Of a stretch of DNA of 64,000 nucleotides, positions 52,260 through 62,577 are shown in pieces. The notes under the pieces were generated by a model, which saw only the letters and a list, made by a program, of their open reading frames with translations, did no database searches and had not been told where the DNA came from. Origin of the DNA: Brachybacterium huguangmaarense (GTDB lineage Bacteria; Actinomycetota; Actinomycetes; Actinomycetales; Dermabacteraceae); contig NZ_CP107020.1 in assembly GCF_025725725.1 (NCBI RefSeq), forward strand, positions 1 to 64,000, given 5' to 3'. Made by a program: the position numbers and the translations under genes. Numbering within the stretch: position 1 is the stretch's first letter; every line of letters starts with the position of its first letter.

Positions 52260-53130
52260 GGGTCACCTCGGCGCGCGACGGCTCCTCCCGGACCTGGCTT
52301 CGACGATCTCGGCGAGCTTCCGGGCCTGCGCATCGACGGACTGCGGGCCGTTCCCGGTGAGGAGGCCATGCTCTTCGTCCCAGACCACCCCGACCGCGGA
52401 CGGATTGAGTGTCACCAAGACGTCGTAGCCGGCCTCCTTGAGTGCGACGTCGACCTAGTACGGCAGCCGCGTCTTCTTCCCCGGGACCTTCGGGTAGCCG
52501 AACGTGAGCATCCCGATCTCGCCGTACTTCGGAACGGTCGTGACCCGTGCACCTCGGAAGGCATGATCCTCGTCGACGAGCGTGGTGCCGTCCTCGCCGA
52601 GCCGATACTTCGCCGAGGTCATCGCAACGGGCGCATGGCAGATCAGGCCGACCGGGACGTGGTCCTCCCGGAGCGCATGGAGCAGCTCGCCCATGACCGG
52701 GTTGTCGTGGAAGTCGACCATCGGCGCGTGCCCGCCGGGGCGTACATGAAGTCGATGTCCGCGAGCGAGAACGCGTCGGACAGGCTGCGGTGCCGGCGCA
52801 GCAGCGCGAGCTCGGAACCGCGCCGTGCGACGAGCTCGGGGTGCTTGTCGCGCAGCTGCGCGGGTCCGGACTTCCCCACACCCTGCCGCACCGTGATCGC
52901 CGCGGTCTCGAGGCCGAGGTCCTTGCCGCCTTCCATCGCCAGCGCCAGGACGTTGATGTCGAGGGTGTGCACCCGGCCGTCGGGGGTGGCGAGGATGAAC
53001 TCGTGGGTGTCCTCGAACCGCTCCAGAACGGCGGCGAGCTCGACGAGGGACCATCCGATGCTCAGGCTCTCACCTCTGGGTTCGGCGAACGGCAGCTGCG
53101 AGGCGGACGAGATGACGATGAGGGCCTGGG
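52260..53130 (-). pseudogene. Hsp31/DJ-1 family gene with frameshift and stop
   Basis: The minus strand spells a DJ-1/PfpI-superfamily protein of Hsp31 type: 'GWSLVELAAVLERFEDTHEF', then after a frame change near 52735 'VGLICHAPVAMTSAKYRLGE' with the nucleophile Cys. After 'KTRLPY' a TAG (near 52455) interrupts, and the homologous tail 'VDVALKEAGYDVLVTLNPSA' continues beyond. One frameshift plus one in-frame stop break the gene. Confidence 0.75.
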
Positions 53131-53329
53131 GCCGATCCGTGTGATCAGCGGTGCGCGTGATGGTCTGCGCTCCGTCCGGGGCGTCGGCCGCCGGCCGACC
53201 ACGGAGGTCCAGGGCCGGCAGCGGGGTCGTTCCTGTGCCGGCAACGTAGCGCGGGCGCGCCGGGGCCAGCGCAACCAGAAATCGGTGCGGGTCTTTGGAA
53301 GCTAGCCCACGCCATCTACACATGCGGCA

Positions 53330-53420
53330 AAAAAAAACGGGACTGCCGCACGATCAGGTGACAGTTTGACCTGACCTATGGTTCGGTTTCCAGTTTGACC
53401 TATCCATGCGGCAGTCCCGA
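53330..53420 (-). terminator. Hairpin with T9 tract; overlaps IS-end-like segment, copy 2
   Basis: Arms 53339-53351 and 53408-53420 (13 bases, perfect) enclose a 56-base loop that matches the IS-end-like segment at 41072-41126. On the minus strand the stem is followed by nine T bases (53330-53338), so it could terminate the OLD-gene transcript. Such T-tract terminators are otherwise not seen in this window. 53131-53329 has no supported gene. Confidence 0.55.
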
Positions 53421-53456
53421 AATGCGCCCGAAATCGATCGTGACCTGCAGCTTTAC

Positions 53457-53497
53457 ACGTTGAACTAAACTCCACCGCGTTCCGTAGCTGAATAACC
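53457..53497 (-). repeat. ychF-3'-end-like repeat, copy 3
   Basis: On the minus strand encodes EVIQLRNAVEF, then a one-base deletion shifts the FNV end. It aligns with copies 1 and 2 over its whole length. It lies about 120 bases beyond the OLD gene and 2.1 kb from ychF. Confidence 0.6.
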
Positions 53498-53618
53498 TCA
53501 GACCCCCACGCTGTCGCAGCCGCCCCTGCCGGGACGACTCGTTCGCAGCTACTGCCTACCAGGCGCAGAACTGAGCCGCCAGTTCCAGGTCCACGACAGC
53601 GCAGGTCAGCGGGAAGAA

Positions 53619-55439
53619 CTAGAGCGGCGGGCGCTTGTGCGCGTCCACGATCTCGCTCAGCCACCTCGTCAACGGCTTGAGGGCGCGGGGTTGGCTCGAC
53701 GCCGAATCGAGGTGCTGCCGCAGGAGCGCGGACGGAACGTGCGGCTTCGCCTTGCCGGACTTTTTGCGGTCTGAATTCCAGCCCTTCGCACCGAGGTAGG
53801 CCGCCATCGCCTCGCGTCCGGAGGACCCCGTCGCGAACGCCTCAGCGGTCTCCTTGCTCACCTCCCCCGTCTCGTCAGGACCAAGCATTCTCGCCAGCTT
53901 CTCCTGCCCGACCACGTCGAGGAGCATGCCTTCGAGGTCGGAGCTCAGCACGAACGCGTCCCACGGCTGCAGCATGGTGTTGAGCTCTGCCTGGTGCTCT
54001 AGCGCAGCCTTAAGTGTCGTCACTTGCCTGTCCGCCAGGTCACGCAGATCATTAAGGAAGAGCGTGGACGGCTTGGGATCCTTTGCCTTCAGGATCTCGA
54101 GCAGGGCACGCTTATTGTCGCCACTCTTGTGGACACCGTCCTTGTCAGTGAGAACGTACGCGCGGACGCCGAAGAGCTGGGCGAGTCGAAGCAGATGCGA
54201 GATCGTCGTGATCCCGGAGGCCTCGATCACTGCGATGCCCAGGGCGTAATGGCCGCCCGGCCCACCGGTGATCGTCTCCAGCAGGTAGTCGATGACGAGC
54301 TTGTCGCCGTGGCCTTCGACCAGGATGACCGAGTTCGCGAAAACTAGCTCGCTGTTGGTGGCGTCGCAGTAGCGCGTCAATCGGCCTTCTTCCTCGACGG
54401 CCAAGTCCGGTTTGAGTGCCGAGTACGTCATGCCCTCCGGACTGAGGGGAAGTCGCGCGATCCTGGTGACCGAGAACGAGTCGATGAGCACCGGGCTGTG
54501 CGTCGTCACGAGCAGCTGCGCCTCGACCGAGATGCCCTTCAGGATCTTGGCCATAGCTCGCTGCGTCTGTGGGTGCAGAAACGCCTCGGGCTCCTCGATG
54601 GCGAAGATCACGTTGGTGCCTGCCTGCCTGCTCTTCGACGAGACGTAGCGGAGGATGCCAAGCACGAGGGCGGACTGGAAACCGGTGCCGCGCTCGGCGA
54701 TCGGGACCACGACGTCGTCGTGACTGGTGATCACGGCTTCTCTGAGCATTCCGCGCAGCGCGTGCTGCGGCGCAGGCAGGTCGACTCCGAGGACCGGATC
54801 CTGGAAGGGCAGCTCGGTCGCCACCGAGCTCACCGATTCGCGGAGGACCTCCCGCACCAGATTCTCCACCGGCTCCATCGCGTTCGCGAAGTCCCTCTGC
54901 AGCTGCGTGGAGCGGGAGTTCCCCGAGCGGACGAGCACACTCTCCAGGGTGTCATTGAGCCGCGTCAACGACTGATCTGCACCGCCCTGGTCGGCATCGC
55001 CGACTCTGATGGAGGGGATCTTCACAAAGTCGAACGACTGGAGCACCCACTCGTAGATCTCGCGAGATCGCACATCCGTGCCCCTCCACGTACGGTAGCT
55101 AATCTTGCCTTTCCTCGAGCAGGTGATCTGGACCCAGAACGTCCCGTCACGGCCGAGGGTGCCGTCCAGCTCGTCGGCCTCTGCCTGTGTGAGGCCACCG
55201 AAATGGATCTTGATGCTCGACAGCATCCTGGGTCCGCCGTCGACGTAGTAGTCGTTCAGCGGCTTCATTTGCCTGAAATCGTCCGCGCTGGGATCCGAGA
55301 AGAAGGCCTCGAGCACACGGATGAACGACGACTTTCCCGCGTTGTTCGGTCCTGCGATGAGCTGGAGGCTCGGGTTCACGTCAAGCGACAGCGACTTGAA
55401 GCCAAGGAGACGCTCGATGTGGACCTGTTCGATGTGCAC
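53619..55439 (-). CDS. OLD-type ATPase/TOPRIM endonuclease
   Basis: A 606-residue protein with an SMC-like ABC ATPase (residues 1-330) and a TOPRIM domain (about 370-480). Walker A is 'LIAGPNNAGKSSFIRVLEAF', Walker B 'VIFAIEEPEAFLHP', the H-loop 'LLVTTHSPVLIDSF'. TOPRIM acidic residues lie in 'VILVEGHGDKLVIDYL' and 'AYVLTDKDG'. OLD proteins are DNA nucleases, several of them antiphage. No UvrD-like helicase or reverse transcriptase is adjacent, so it is a stand-alone OLD, not a Gabija pair. GTG start with a leaderless TAGTCT. Lower GC than ychF beside it. Confidence 0.88.
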   Translation of the reverse strand: MHIEQVHIERLLGFKSLSLDVNPSLQLIAGPNNAGKSSFIRVLEAFFSDPSADDFRQMKPLNDYYVDGGPRMLSSIKIHFGGLTQAEADELDGTLGRDGTFWVQITCSRKGKISYRTWRGTDVRSREIYEWVLQSFDFVKIPSIRVGDADQGGADQSLTRLNDTLESVLVRSGNSRSTQLQRDFANAMEPVENLVREVLRESVSSVATELPFQDPVLGVDLPAPQHALRGMLREAVITSHDDVVVPIAERGTGFQSALVLGILRYVSSKSRQAGTNVIFAIEEPEAFLHPQTQRAMAKILKGISVEAQLLVTTHSPVLIDSFSVTRIARLPLSPEGMTYSALKPDLAVEEEGRLTRYCDATNSELVFANSVILVEGHGDKLVIDYLLETITGGPGGHYALGIAVIEASGITTISHLLRLAQLFGVRAYVLTDKDGVHKSGDNKRALLEILKAKDPKPSTLFLNDLRDLADRQVTTLKAALEHQAELNTMLQPWDAFVLSSDLEGMLLDVVGQEKLARMLGPDETGEVSKETAEAFATGSSGREAMAAYLGAKGWNSDRKKSGKAKPHVPSALLRQHLDSASSQPRALKPLTRWLSEIVDAHKRPPL

Positions 55440-55445
55440 GACGTC

Positions 55446-55451
55446 AGACTA
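55446..55451 (-). promoter_or_regulatory. -10 hexamer, leaderless promoter of OLD gene
   Basis: TAGTCT on the minus strand, six bases before the GTG at 55439. Confidence 0.6.
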
Positions 55452-55530
55452 GACGTTGGAACGCACGTCCGGTGCGACCCGCCGCAGCGCACGAAGCACT
55501 GTGTCGCCGCTTCGGACCCTTTGTCAGACG

Positions 55531-56616
<1,086 letters not shown>

Positions 56617-56624
56617 GGCAGGCA

Positions 56625-56630
56625 AGTCTA
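56625..56630 (-). promoter_or_regulatory. -10 hexamer of ychF
   Basis: TAGACT on the minus strand, eight bases before the GTG; near-leaderless. Confidence 0.5.
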
Positions 56631-56654
56631 CGGGCCGCGCGCCCACCGCCCGGC

Positions 56655-56660
56655 TAGGGT
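56655..56660 (+). promoter_or_regulatory. -10 hexamer, leaderless promoter of gene 56667
   Basis: TAGGGT, six bases before the GTG at 56667. It lies back to back with the ychF promoter in a 50-base divergent spacer. Confidence 0.55.
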
Positions 56661-56666
56661 CGACGT

Positions 56667-57164
56667 GTGACCGCTTACCCTCCGCCGTCCGTGCCGGGTC
56701 CGCAGCCGCCGCGTCCCGCGATGCCCGTCGCGCGTCCCTGGTACCGGCGAGCCTGGGTGTGGATCACGGCAGGGGCCTGCCTTGTCCTGCTCCTGCTGGC
56801 CGCGGCGGCCGCGGCGGTCGGCCTGTTCATCGCGCTGTCCTCGACGCCCGAGAAGACGGTCCGCCACTATCAGACGGCGTGGGACACCTCTGATTGCGAG
56901 CTCTATGTCGACGCGACGAGGGAGAGGTTCCGCGACGGTGTCACCTGCGCCGACTTCGAGGAGGCCGCGTCGGAGATCCCCACGGAGCACGAGTACGAGC
57001 TGATCTCCTCCGAGACGGAGGGTGATCGCGCCACCGTCGTCTCTCGCACGACGGTCGAGACGAGCACGAGCACGTTCACGGAGACCACCGAGTTCCACCT
57101 GGTCAAGCGCGACCGCGACTGGCTCATCGACTCCGCCGGCATCGTGGACAGCACGGTCGGCTGA
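56667..57164 (+). CDS. Membrane-anchored protein, DUF4878-like
   Basis: A 165-residue protein: Pro-rich cytosolic N-terminus, one membrane helix ('VWITAGACLVLLLLAAAAAA'), and an extracytoplasmic NTF2/lumazine-like domain ('PEKTVRHYQTAWDTSDCELY', 'FHLVKRDRDWLIDSAG'). Two cysteines could form a disulfide. Function unknown; such proteins are common envelope components in actinobacteria. Confidence 0.75.
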   Translation: MTAYPPPSVPGPQPPRPAMPVARPWYRRAWVWITAGACLVLLLLAAAAAAVGLFIALSSTPEKTVRHYQTAWDTSDCELYVDATRERFRDGVTCADFEEAASEIPTEHEYELISSETEGDRATVVSRTTVETSTSTFTETTEFHLVKRDRDWLIDSAGIVDSTVG

Positions 57165-57251
57165 GCCGCCCTGCTCGTTCCCACGCCGACGACACACCGC
57201 CGCATCAGGTCACGGCGCCCGTTCGTCGGACCCCCATGATCGACTGCTCCC

Positions 57252-58514
57252 ATGAACGCATCCGTCGCCCTGCTCCTCGGTCTCCTCCTCGGGATCGCCC
57301 TCGGCGTGCTCGGCGCCTGGCTGGTCCTGCGGGAGCGCATCGCCATGACCGAACGCATGACCGAGCGCCTCGGCTCCGACCGCACCGGCCTCGACGCCGC
57401 GGCCGCCCAGGCCGTCCGGGAGTCCTCGGGGCAGCTGCTCGCCCTCGCCGGCGAGCGCTTCGACCGCGACAGCGCGCGCCGCGAGGCCACCGACCACGCC
57501 CGCGAGGCGACACTGCAGCGCACCCTCGGCCCGATCGTCGAGTCCCTCGGGCAGCTCGAGCGGTCCATGGCGCGCACCGAAGCCGCACGCCAGCAGGCCG
57601 ACGGCGACCTCACGGCCCAGCTGCGGGAGCTCGCACGGCGCTCGCAGGAGCTGGGCCGTGGCACGAACGCACTCACCGCAGCGCTGCGCGCGCCGACCGC
57701 CCGTGGACGCTGGGGCGAGGTCCAGCTGCGCCGGATCGTCGAGGCTGCGGGCATGCTCGACCACGTCGACTTCACCGAGCAGCACTCCGGGCGCGCCGTG
57801 TCCGGCGACGCCGGCCAACGCCCCGACATGGTCGTGCACCTCGCGGGCGACCGTCATGTGGTGATCGACGCCAAAGCCCCCATGGACGCCTACCTCGACG
57901 CGATCGAGGCCGACGACCCGCAGGCCTCGGCCTCGAGCCGTCGCGCGCACGCCAAGGCCCTGCGGGGGCACGTGGACCGGCTCGGCGCGAAGGCCTACTG
58001 GTCGGCGCTCGGGGACTCCCCCGAGTTCGTCGTGCTGTTCGTGCCGTCCGACGGGGTGCTCGCGGCGGCACTCGAGGCAGACCCGGGCCTGCTCGAGCAC
58101 GCCTTCTCCCAGGATGTCGTGGTCGCCTCCCCCGCGACGCTGGTCGCGCTGCTGCGCACGGTCGCGCACACATGGCGCACCGACGCCCTCAACCGCGACG
58201 CGCGCACCGTGCTCGACGCCGGCCGCGAGCTGCACCATCGGCTGGGCACGATGACCTCGCACCTGAGCCGGCTGGGCAGGGCGCTCGACACGTCGGTCGC
58301 CTCGTTCAACGACACCGTCGGGTCGCTGCAGTCGCGTGTGCTCGTCACCGCGCGCCGCTTCGAGGAGATGTCGCTCGTGTCGTCGCCGCTCGAGGATCCC
58401 GAGCAGCTCACCCGCCGCGCCCGACGGCTGTCCGAGGAGGAGATCGCCGACCTCGCAGGGGGCAGTCGCTCCGAGGGGCGCGACGAGGAGGGGACGGCGA
58501 GCGCGACCGCCTGA
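57252..58514 (+). CDS. rmuC: DNA recombination protein RmuC
   Basis: A 420-residue RmuC protein. An N-terminal membrane helix ('VALLLGLLLGIALGVLGAWL') is followed by a long coiled coil (about 25-150) and the conserved nuclease-like domain: 'GRWGEVQLRRIVEAAGM', 'RPDMVVHLAGDRHVVIDAKA', 'LVALLRTVAHTWR'. RmuC limits inversions and repeats-associated rearrangements in E. coli. It lies convergent to ispH. Confidence 0.93.
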   Translation: MNASVALLLGLLLGIALGVLGAWLVLRERIAMTERMTERLGSDRTGLDAAAAQAVRESSGQLLALAGERFDRDSARREATDHAREATLQRTLGPIVESLGQLERSMARTEAARQQADGDLTAQLRELARRSQELGRGTNALTAALRAPTARGRWGEVQLRRIVEAAGMLDHVDFTEQHSGRAVSGDAGQRPDMVVHLAGDRHVVIDAKAPMDAYLDAIEADDPQASASSRRAHAKALRGHVDRLGAKAYWSALGDSPEFVVLFVPSDGVLAAALEADPGLLEHAFSQDVVVASPATLVALLRTVAHTWRTDALNRDARTVLDAGRELHHRLGTMTSHLSRLGRALDTSVASFNDTVGSLQSRVLVTARRFEEMSLVSSPLEDPEQLTRRARRLSEEEIADLAGGSRSEGRDEEGTASATA

Positions 58515-58673
58515 CGTCGGCGGGACCGGCCTCCGACGACGGCATCGTGGGGGCGCCGGGCAACTGCCTCGCGCACCGGATCGGCCGCACGCGACCGTCC
58601 CCCATCGGGCTCAGCTCGGGATCGGCTCCTGGTCGGCCGGGTCGCTCGGCGCCCGGCCAGCGTCGGCTCGGTC

Positions 58674-59690
58674 TCAGGCGACGCCGTCGTTGCAGGCGTC
58701 GGCCGCGCGCTGGGACGGGCGTGTACGCCGGTCCTTCTCGCCCTTGGCCTTCATGTCCTGGCGCAGCTCGCGCGGCAGGGAGAACATGAGGTCCTCGGTG
58801 GCGGTGCGCACCGGCACCACGTCCCCGTAGCCGCGCTCGGCGAGCGTGGCCAGCAGCTCCTCGACGAGCACCTCGGGCACCGACGCGCCGGAGGTGACCC
58901 CCACGGTCTCGACGCCCTCGAACCACTCGTCGCGCAGCTCGGCGACGTCGTCGATACGATGCGCGGCGGAGGCTCCCGCCTCCTTGGCGACCTCCATCAG
59001 GCGCACGGAGTTCGAGGAGTTCGAGGATCCCACCACGAGCACCAGATCGGAGTCGGGGGCGATCTTCTTGACCGCCACCTGCCGGTTCTGCGTCGCGTAG
59101 CAGATGTCGTCGCTCGGCGGCGAGGACAGCAGCGGGAACCGGGTGCGCAGACGGTCGACGGTCTCCATCGTCTCGTCCACGCTCAGGGTGGTCTGGGACA
59201 GCCACACCACCTTCGAGGGATCGCGCACCTCGATGTCGTCCACATCGTCGGGCGAGTTGACGATCCGGGTGTGGTCGGGCGCCTCGCCGGCCGTGCCCTC
59301 GACCTCCTCGTGGCCCGTGTGCCCCACGAGCAGGATGTCGTAGTCCTCCTTGGCGAAGCGCACGGCCTCCTTATGCACCTTCGTGACGAGGGGGCAGGTC
59401 GCGTCGATCGTGCGGAGGTTGCGGGCGGCGGCCATCTCCCGGACGCGCGGGGAGATCCCGTGCGCGGAGAAGATGACGAGGGAGCCCTCGGGCACCTCGT
59501 CGACCTCGGTCACGAAGACGGCACCCTGCTTGCGCAGGCGGTCGACCACGAACTTGTTGTGCACGATCTCGTGGCGCACGTACACGGTCTCGTCGTAGTG
59601 CTCGAGGGCCCGTTCGACGGCCACCACGGCTCGATCGACACCCGCGCAGTATCCGCGCGGCTCGGCCAGGAGGACTCGTCGTGTGCTCAC
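58674..59690 (-). CDS. ispH: 4-hydroxy-3-methylbut-2-enyl diphosphate reductase
   Basis: A 338-residue iron-sulfur enzyme that makes IPP and DMAPP in the last step of the MEP pathway. The three cluster cysteines are in '[13 protein letters not shown]', '[13 protein letters not shown]' and '[11 protein letters not shown]'; 'GSSNSSNS' binds the diphosphate. GTG 59690 gives the normal N-terminus ('[14 protein letters not shown]'); a TACGAT lies seven bases upstream, so the mRNA is probably leaderless. The last ~25 residues are a variable basic tail. Confidence 0.95.
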   Translation of the reverse strand: MSTRRVLLAEPRGYCAGVDRAVVAVERALEHYDETVYVRHEIVHNKFVVDRLRKQGAVFVTEVDEVPEGSLVIFSAHGISPRVREMAAARNLRTIDATCPLVTKVHKEAVRFAKEDYDILLVGHTGHEEVEGTAGEAPDHTRIVNSPDDVDDIEVRDPSKVVWLSQTTLSVDETMETVDRLRTRFPLLSSPPSDDICYATQNRQVAVKKIAPDSDLVLVVGSSNSSNSVRLMEVAKEAGASAAHRIDDVAELRDEWFEGVETVGVTSGASVPEVLVEELLATLAERGYGDVVPVRTATEDLMFSLPRELRQDMKAKGEKDRRTRPSQRAADACNDGVA

Positions 59691-59697
59691 GCCCTCC

Positions 59698-59703
59698 ATC
59701 GTA
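59698..59703 (-). promoter_or_regulatory. -10 hexamer, leaderless promoter of ispH
   Basis: TACGAT on the minus strand, seven bases before the GTG at 59690. Confidence 0.5.
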
Positions 59704-59824
59704 CGGAAGGCCCTGGTCCCGGGAAGATCGGTGCCGCGCATGTCACGGAACCTCCACACGTCCCGCTCATGCACACGCCTCCGTGCCGCCCGCGCCCGGC
59801 ATCTCGAAAGTCGCCGCCCCGTGC

Positions 59825-59830
59825 CAGAGT
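59825..59830 (+). promoter_or_regulatory. Possible -10 hexamer, leaderless promoter of xseAB
   Basis: CAGAGT, six bases before the ATG at 59837. The hexamer is weak but the spacing is the same as at other genes. Confidence 0.35.
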
Positions 59831-59836
59831 GGACCC

Positions 59837-61156
59837 ATGACCGATCCGACCGCCCCGCCGGGGGCCGAGAGCCCGCAGGAGCTCGCCGCGACCGCGGCTC
59901 AGACCACGCCGGAGAACCCGTGGCCCCTGCGTCTGCTGAGCGTCAAGGTCGGCGAGTACGTGGCCCGCATGTCCCCCATCTGGGTCGAGGGAGAGCTCGT
60001 GCAGCTCAACCGGCGCCCCGGCAGCGGCCTGGCGTTCATGACGCTGCGCGACGTCGAGGTCGACATGTCGTTCTCAGTGCCCGTGCGCGAGCACGTGCTG
60101 CGCACCCTCTCGATCGATCTCGTGCCCGGAGCCCGCGTGGTCATCCACGCCAAGCCCACCTTCTGGACCAAACGCGGCAGCCTGCAGCTCGAAGCCGACG
60201 ACATCCGGCCCGTCGGTCTCGGCGAGCTGCTCGCGCGCCTCGAGCACATCAAACGGGTGCTCGCGGCCGAGGGCCTGTTCGACGCCTCCCGCAAGAAGCC
60301 GCTGCCGTTCCTGCCCACCGTCGTGGGCCTCATCTGCGGCCGCGCCTCCGCCGCCGAGCGCGACGTCGTGGTCAACGCCGAGCGCCGCTGGCCCGCCGTG
60401 CGCTTCGCGATCAGGGAGGTCGCCGTCCAGGGCGACCGGGCCGTGCGCGAGGTCTCCGCGGCGCTGCGCGAGCTCGACGCGATGGAGGACGTCGACGTCA
60501 TCATCGTCTCGCGCGGGGGCGGCTCGATGGAGGACCTCCTGCCGTTCTCCGACGAGCAGCTGGTGCGGCTCGTCGCCGCGGCCCAGACCCCCATCGTCTC
60601 GGCGATCGGGCACGAGGTGGACACCCCGCTCGTGGACCTCGCCGCCGATGTCCGGGCCTCGACGCCCACCGACGCCGCCAAACGCGTCGTGCCCGACATC
60701 CAGGCCGAGCTCGAACAGCTGACGCTGGGCCGCACCCGCCTGCGCACGGCGATCCGAGGCCGCCTCGAGCGTGAGCAGTCAGCGCTCGACGCGATCCGCT
60801 CGCGTCCCGTGCTGGACCAGCCCATCTCGATCCTCGCGGGCCGCGCCGACGAGATCCGCTCCCGCATCAGCCTGGCCCGCACCATCGCCCGCGCCCGGCT
60901 CGACCGCGCCGACGACGAGGTCATGCACCTCGCCCGCCAGATCCGGGCGCTCTCGCCGCTCGCGACCCTCGAGCGCGGCTACGCGGTGGTCCAGGACGCC
61001 GCCGGCGCCGTGGTCCGCTCCCCCGAGCAGGCGCCCGTCGGCGCCGCCCTGTCGGTACGGGTCGCGAGCGGCCGCTTCGGCGCCGAGCGCACCGAGCTGG
61101 ACCCGTACGAGTCCCCTGCCCCCAGCCCCGAACGATCCGCCGAGGAGAACGCATGA
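59837..61156 (+). CDS. xseA: Exodeoxyribonuclease VII large subunit
   Basis: A 439-residue XseA. The N-terminal OB fold (about 30-125) reads '[20 protein letters not shown]'. The catalytic region has '[20 protein letters not shown]', '[19 protein letters not shown]' and '[20 protein letters not shown]'. A coiled coil follows. It degrades single-stranded DNA with XseB. ATG 59837 gives the normal length. Overlaps xseB by four bases. Confidence 0.95.
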   Translation: MTDPTAPPGAESPQELAATAAQTTPENPWPLRLLSVKVGEYVARMSPIWVEGELVQLNRRPGSGLAFMTLRDVEVDMSFSVPVREHVLRTLSIDLVPGARVVIHAKPTFWTKRGSLQLEADDIRPVGLGELLARLEHIKRVLAAEGLFDASRKKPLPFLPTVVGLICGRASAAERDVVVNAERRWPAVRFAIREVAVQGDRAVREVSAALRELDAMEDVDVIIVSRGGGSMEDLLPFSDEQLVRLVAAAQTPIVSAIGHEVDTPLVDLAADVRASTPTDAAKRVVPDIQAELEQLTLGRTRLRTAIRGRLEREQSALDAIRSRPVLDQPISILAGRADEIRSRISLARTIARARLDRADDEVMHLARQIRALSPLATLERGYAVVQDAAGAVVRSPEQAPVGAALSVRVASGRFGAERTELDPYESPAPSPERSAEENA

Positions 61157-61485
61157 GCCCCGCCAAGAAGACCCCCGCCGCCGACGCCGAGCCGGCGGTC
61201 GAGATCGACGAGACGGCCACCGAGCCCGTGGAGACCACGGCCGAGGGCGAGGGCGCCCTGCCCGCCGACATCGCCGCGCTCAGCTATGAGGCGGCGCGCG
61301 ACCAGCTGGTCGACATCGTGCGGCGTCTCGAGTCCGGGCAGGGCGGCCTCGAGGACTCGATCGGGCTGTGGGAGCGCGGCGAGCTGCTCGCCACGCGGTG
61401 CCAGCAGTGGCTCGACGGGGCGCGCGTCCGGCTCGACGAGGCGGTCGCAGCACGCGGCCGCGGCACGGACGGCCACGCCGGCTGA
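61153..61485 (+). CDS. xseB: Exodeoxyribonuclease VII small subunit
   Basis: A 110-residue protein. The core 'LSYEAARDQLVDIVRRLESG' and 'GGLEDSIGLWERGELLATRC' is the XseB helical hairpin. It has an extra ~38-residue acidic N-terminal extension (Ala/Glu/Thr-rich) compared with short XseB proteins. Coupled to xseA by ATGA. Confidence 0.93.
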   Translation: MSPAKKTPAADAEPAVEIDETATEPVETTAEGEGALPADIAALSYEAARDQLVDIVRRLESGQGGLEDSIGLWERGELLATRCQQWLDGARVRLDEAVAARGRGTDGHAG

Positions 61486-61498
61486 GACGACGGCGCGC

Positions 61499-61690
61499 CG
61501 AACGCCCGAGTAGACGGCGCCCCGCCGCCGACTGCCCGAGTGAGAAGGCGCCCCGCCGCCGACTGCCCGAGTGAGAAGACGCCCCGCCGCCGGCCGCCCG
61601 AGTGAGAAGACGCCGAACCGGCCGCCCGAGTGAGAGTGCGCGGCGCCGACCACTCGAGTGAGAAGGCGTCGAGCCGAGCGCCCGAGACCA
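61499..61690 (+). repeat. Degenerate tandem repeat, ~30-base unit, six to seven copies
   Basis: The core GCCCGAGTGAGAAG is repeated at about 30-base steps, each followed by a GCGCC/GCCGCCG stretch. The two central copies are nearly identical and the outer ones decay. It lies in the convergent 304-base spacer after xseB, which has no gene. Its CGAGTGAGA core recurs at the 3' end of the HIT gene (15062-15093, minus strand). Confidence 0.8.
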
Positions 61691-61789
61691 GACACGCCTC
61701 CGGGGCGTACCGAGCCGTCCTGATCAGCCCGGGCGCGGCGGGCCGCACGGTGCGACACGAGTCCGGGCACCGCGCCGTGCCCGCCCTGG

Positions 61790-62437
61790 TCAGCCCCGCG
61801 CGGACTCGACCGCTGCCTGGGCCACCTGGGCGAGCTCGGCCTGTGTCGTCCGGCCCGTGACGAGCACGCCGGAGCCCTCGGCCGGGCACGCGAGGCCACG
61901 CGCGTCCGTCTCCTCGCCGCCGGTGTACACGTCGCACGTCATATCGCCGACGGCGACGGTGCCGTCGCTGCGGGCCCCGGGGATCGTGTCCTGCAGGAGC
62001 GCCGGCGTGATCTCCCCCGCCTGGGTGAGCGTCACGAGCGTGGCAGACGGCGAGGAGTAGCGGACGGTCCAGCGCGGGTCCGTGCCGTCGGCGTACCGCG
62101 CGTTCGAGGCGGTCCAGTCCGTGCCCAGGTCGGGCACCGCCACCGTGAACGGGGCGATCTCCTGGGCACGCTCGGCGCTCGCGGCCACGTCCACCCGGCT
62201 GTTCTCCGGCACCTCGCGATCGGGGTCGTTGCCCACCCCGAAGAACAGCATCCCGACCACGGCCACCAGCACGAGAGTGATGACGAGGGCCCACACCACG
62301 CTGCGCATCGTCGTGTTCTCCGCGAACGACGCGTACCGCGACTTCGTCGGCGCCGGCGGATCGGCCTGCGGCGGCTCGGTGATCTGCGCCGGCGCGGGCG
62401 ACGGGGTCTGCTCGGAGGACGGCGTGGGCTCGGACAT
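61790..62437 (-). CDS. DUF4245 family protein
   Basis: A 215-residue protein: Pro/Thr-rich cytosolic N-terminus, one membrane helix ('VVWALVITLVLVAVVGMLFF') and an extracytoplasmic DUF4245 domain ('DLGTDWTASNARYADGTDPR', 'TLVTLTQAGEITPALLQDTI'). Function unknown. The gene is usually found near fum/glpX and xseAB in actinobacteria, as here. A GACAAT lies six bases before the ATG. Confidence 0.88.
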   Translation of the reverse strand: MSEPTPSSEQTPSPAPAQITEPPQADPPAPTKSRYASFAENTTMRSVVWALVITLVLVAVVGMLFFGVGNDPDREVPENSRVDVAASAERAQEIAPFTVAVPDLGTDWTASNARYADGTDPRWTVRYSSPSATLVTLTQAGEITPALLQDTIPGARSDGTVAVGDMTCDVYTGGEETDARGLACPAEGSGVLVTGRTTQAELAQVAQAAVESARG

Positions 62438-62443
62438 GGCTCC

Positions 62444-62449
62444 ATTGTC
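62444..62449 (-). promoter_or_regulatory. -10 hexamer, leaderless promoter of DUF4245 gene
   Basis: GACAAT on the minus strand, six bases before the ATG at 62437. Confidence 0.5.
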
Positions 62450-62565
62450 CCCGCTCCCGCGTCCCACCCCGACATCACGGGGCCGCGAGCGCCGTCGGGC
62501 CCGCGGACGTGTCCTGTGGTTCCACCGCCCTTCGTGCATCGTTCGACCCGAGCGCCAGAACCTGC

Positions 62566-62571
62566 GATGAT
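62566..62571 (+). promoter_or_regulatory. -10 hexamer, leaderless promoter of sugar kinase gene
   Basis: GATGAT, six bases before the GTG at 62578. Confidence 0.45.
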
Positions 62572-62577
62572 CGGAGC

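Noticed and set aside
53619..55439. Gabija defence pair
   Set aside because: The OLD-type ATPase is present but there is no UvrD-like helicase next to it on either side.
61499..61690. Tandem repeats as a CRISPR array
   Set aside because: The units are contiguous with no unique spacers, they decay at the edges, and no cas gene is present.
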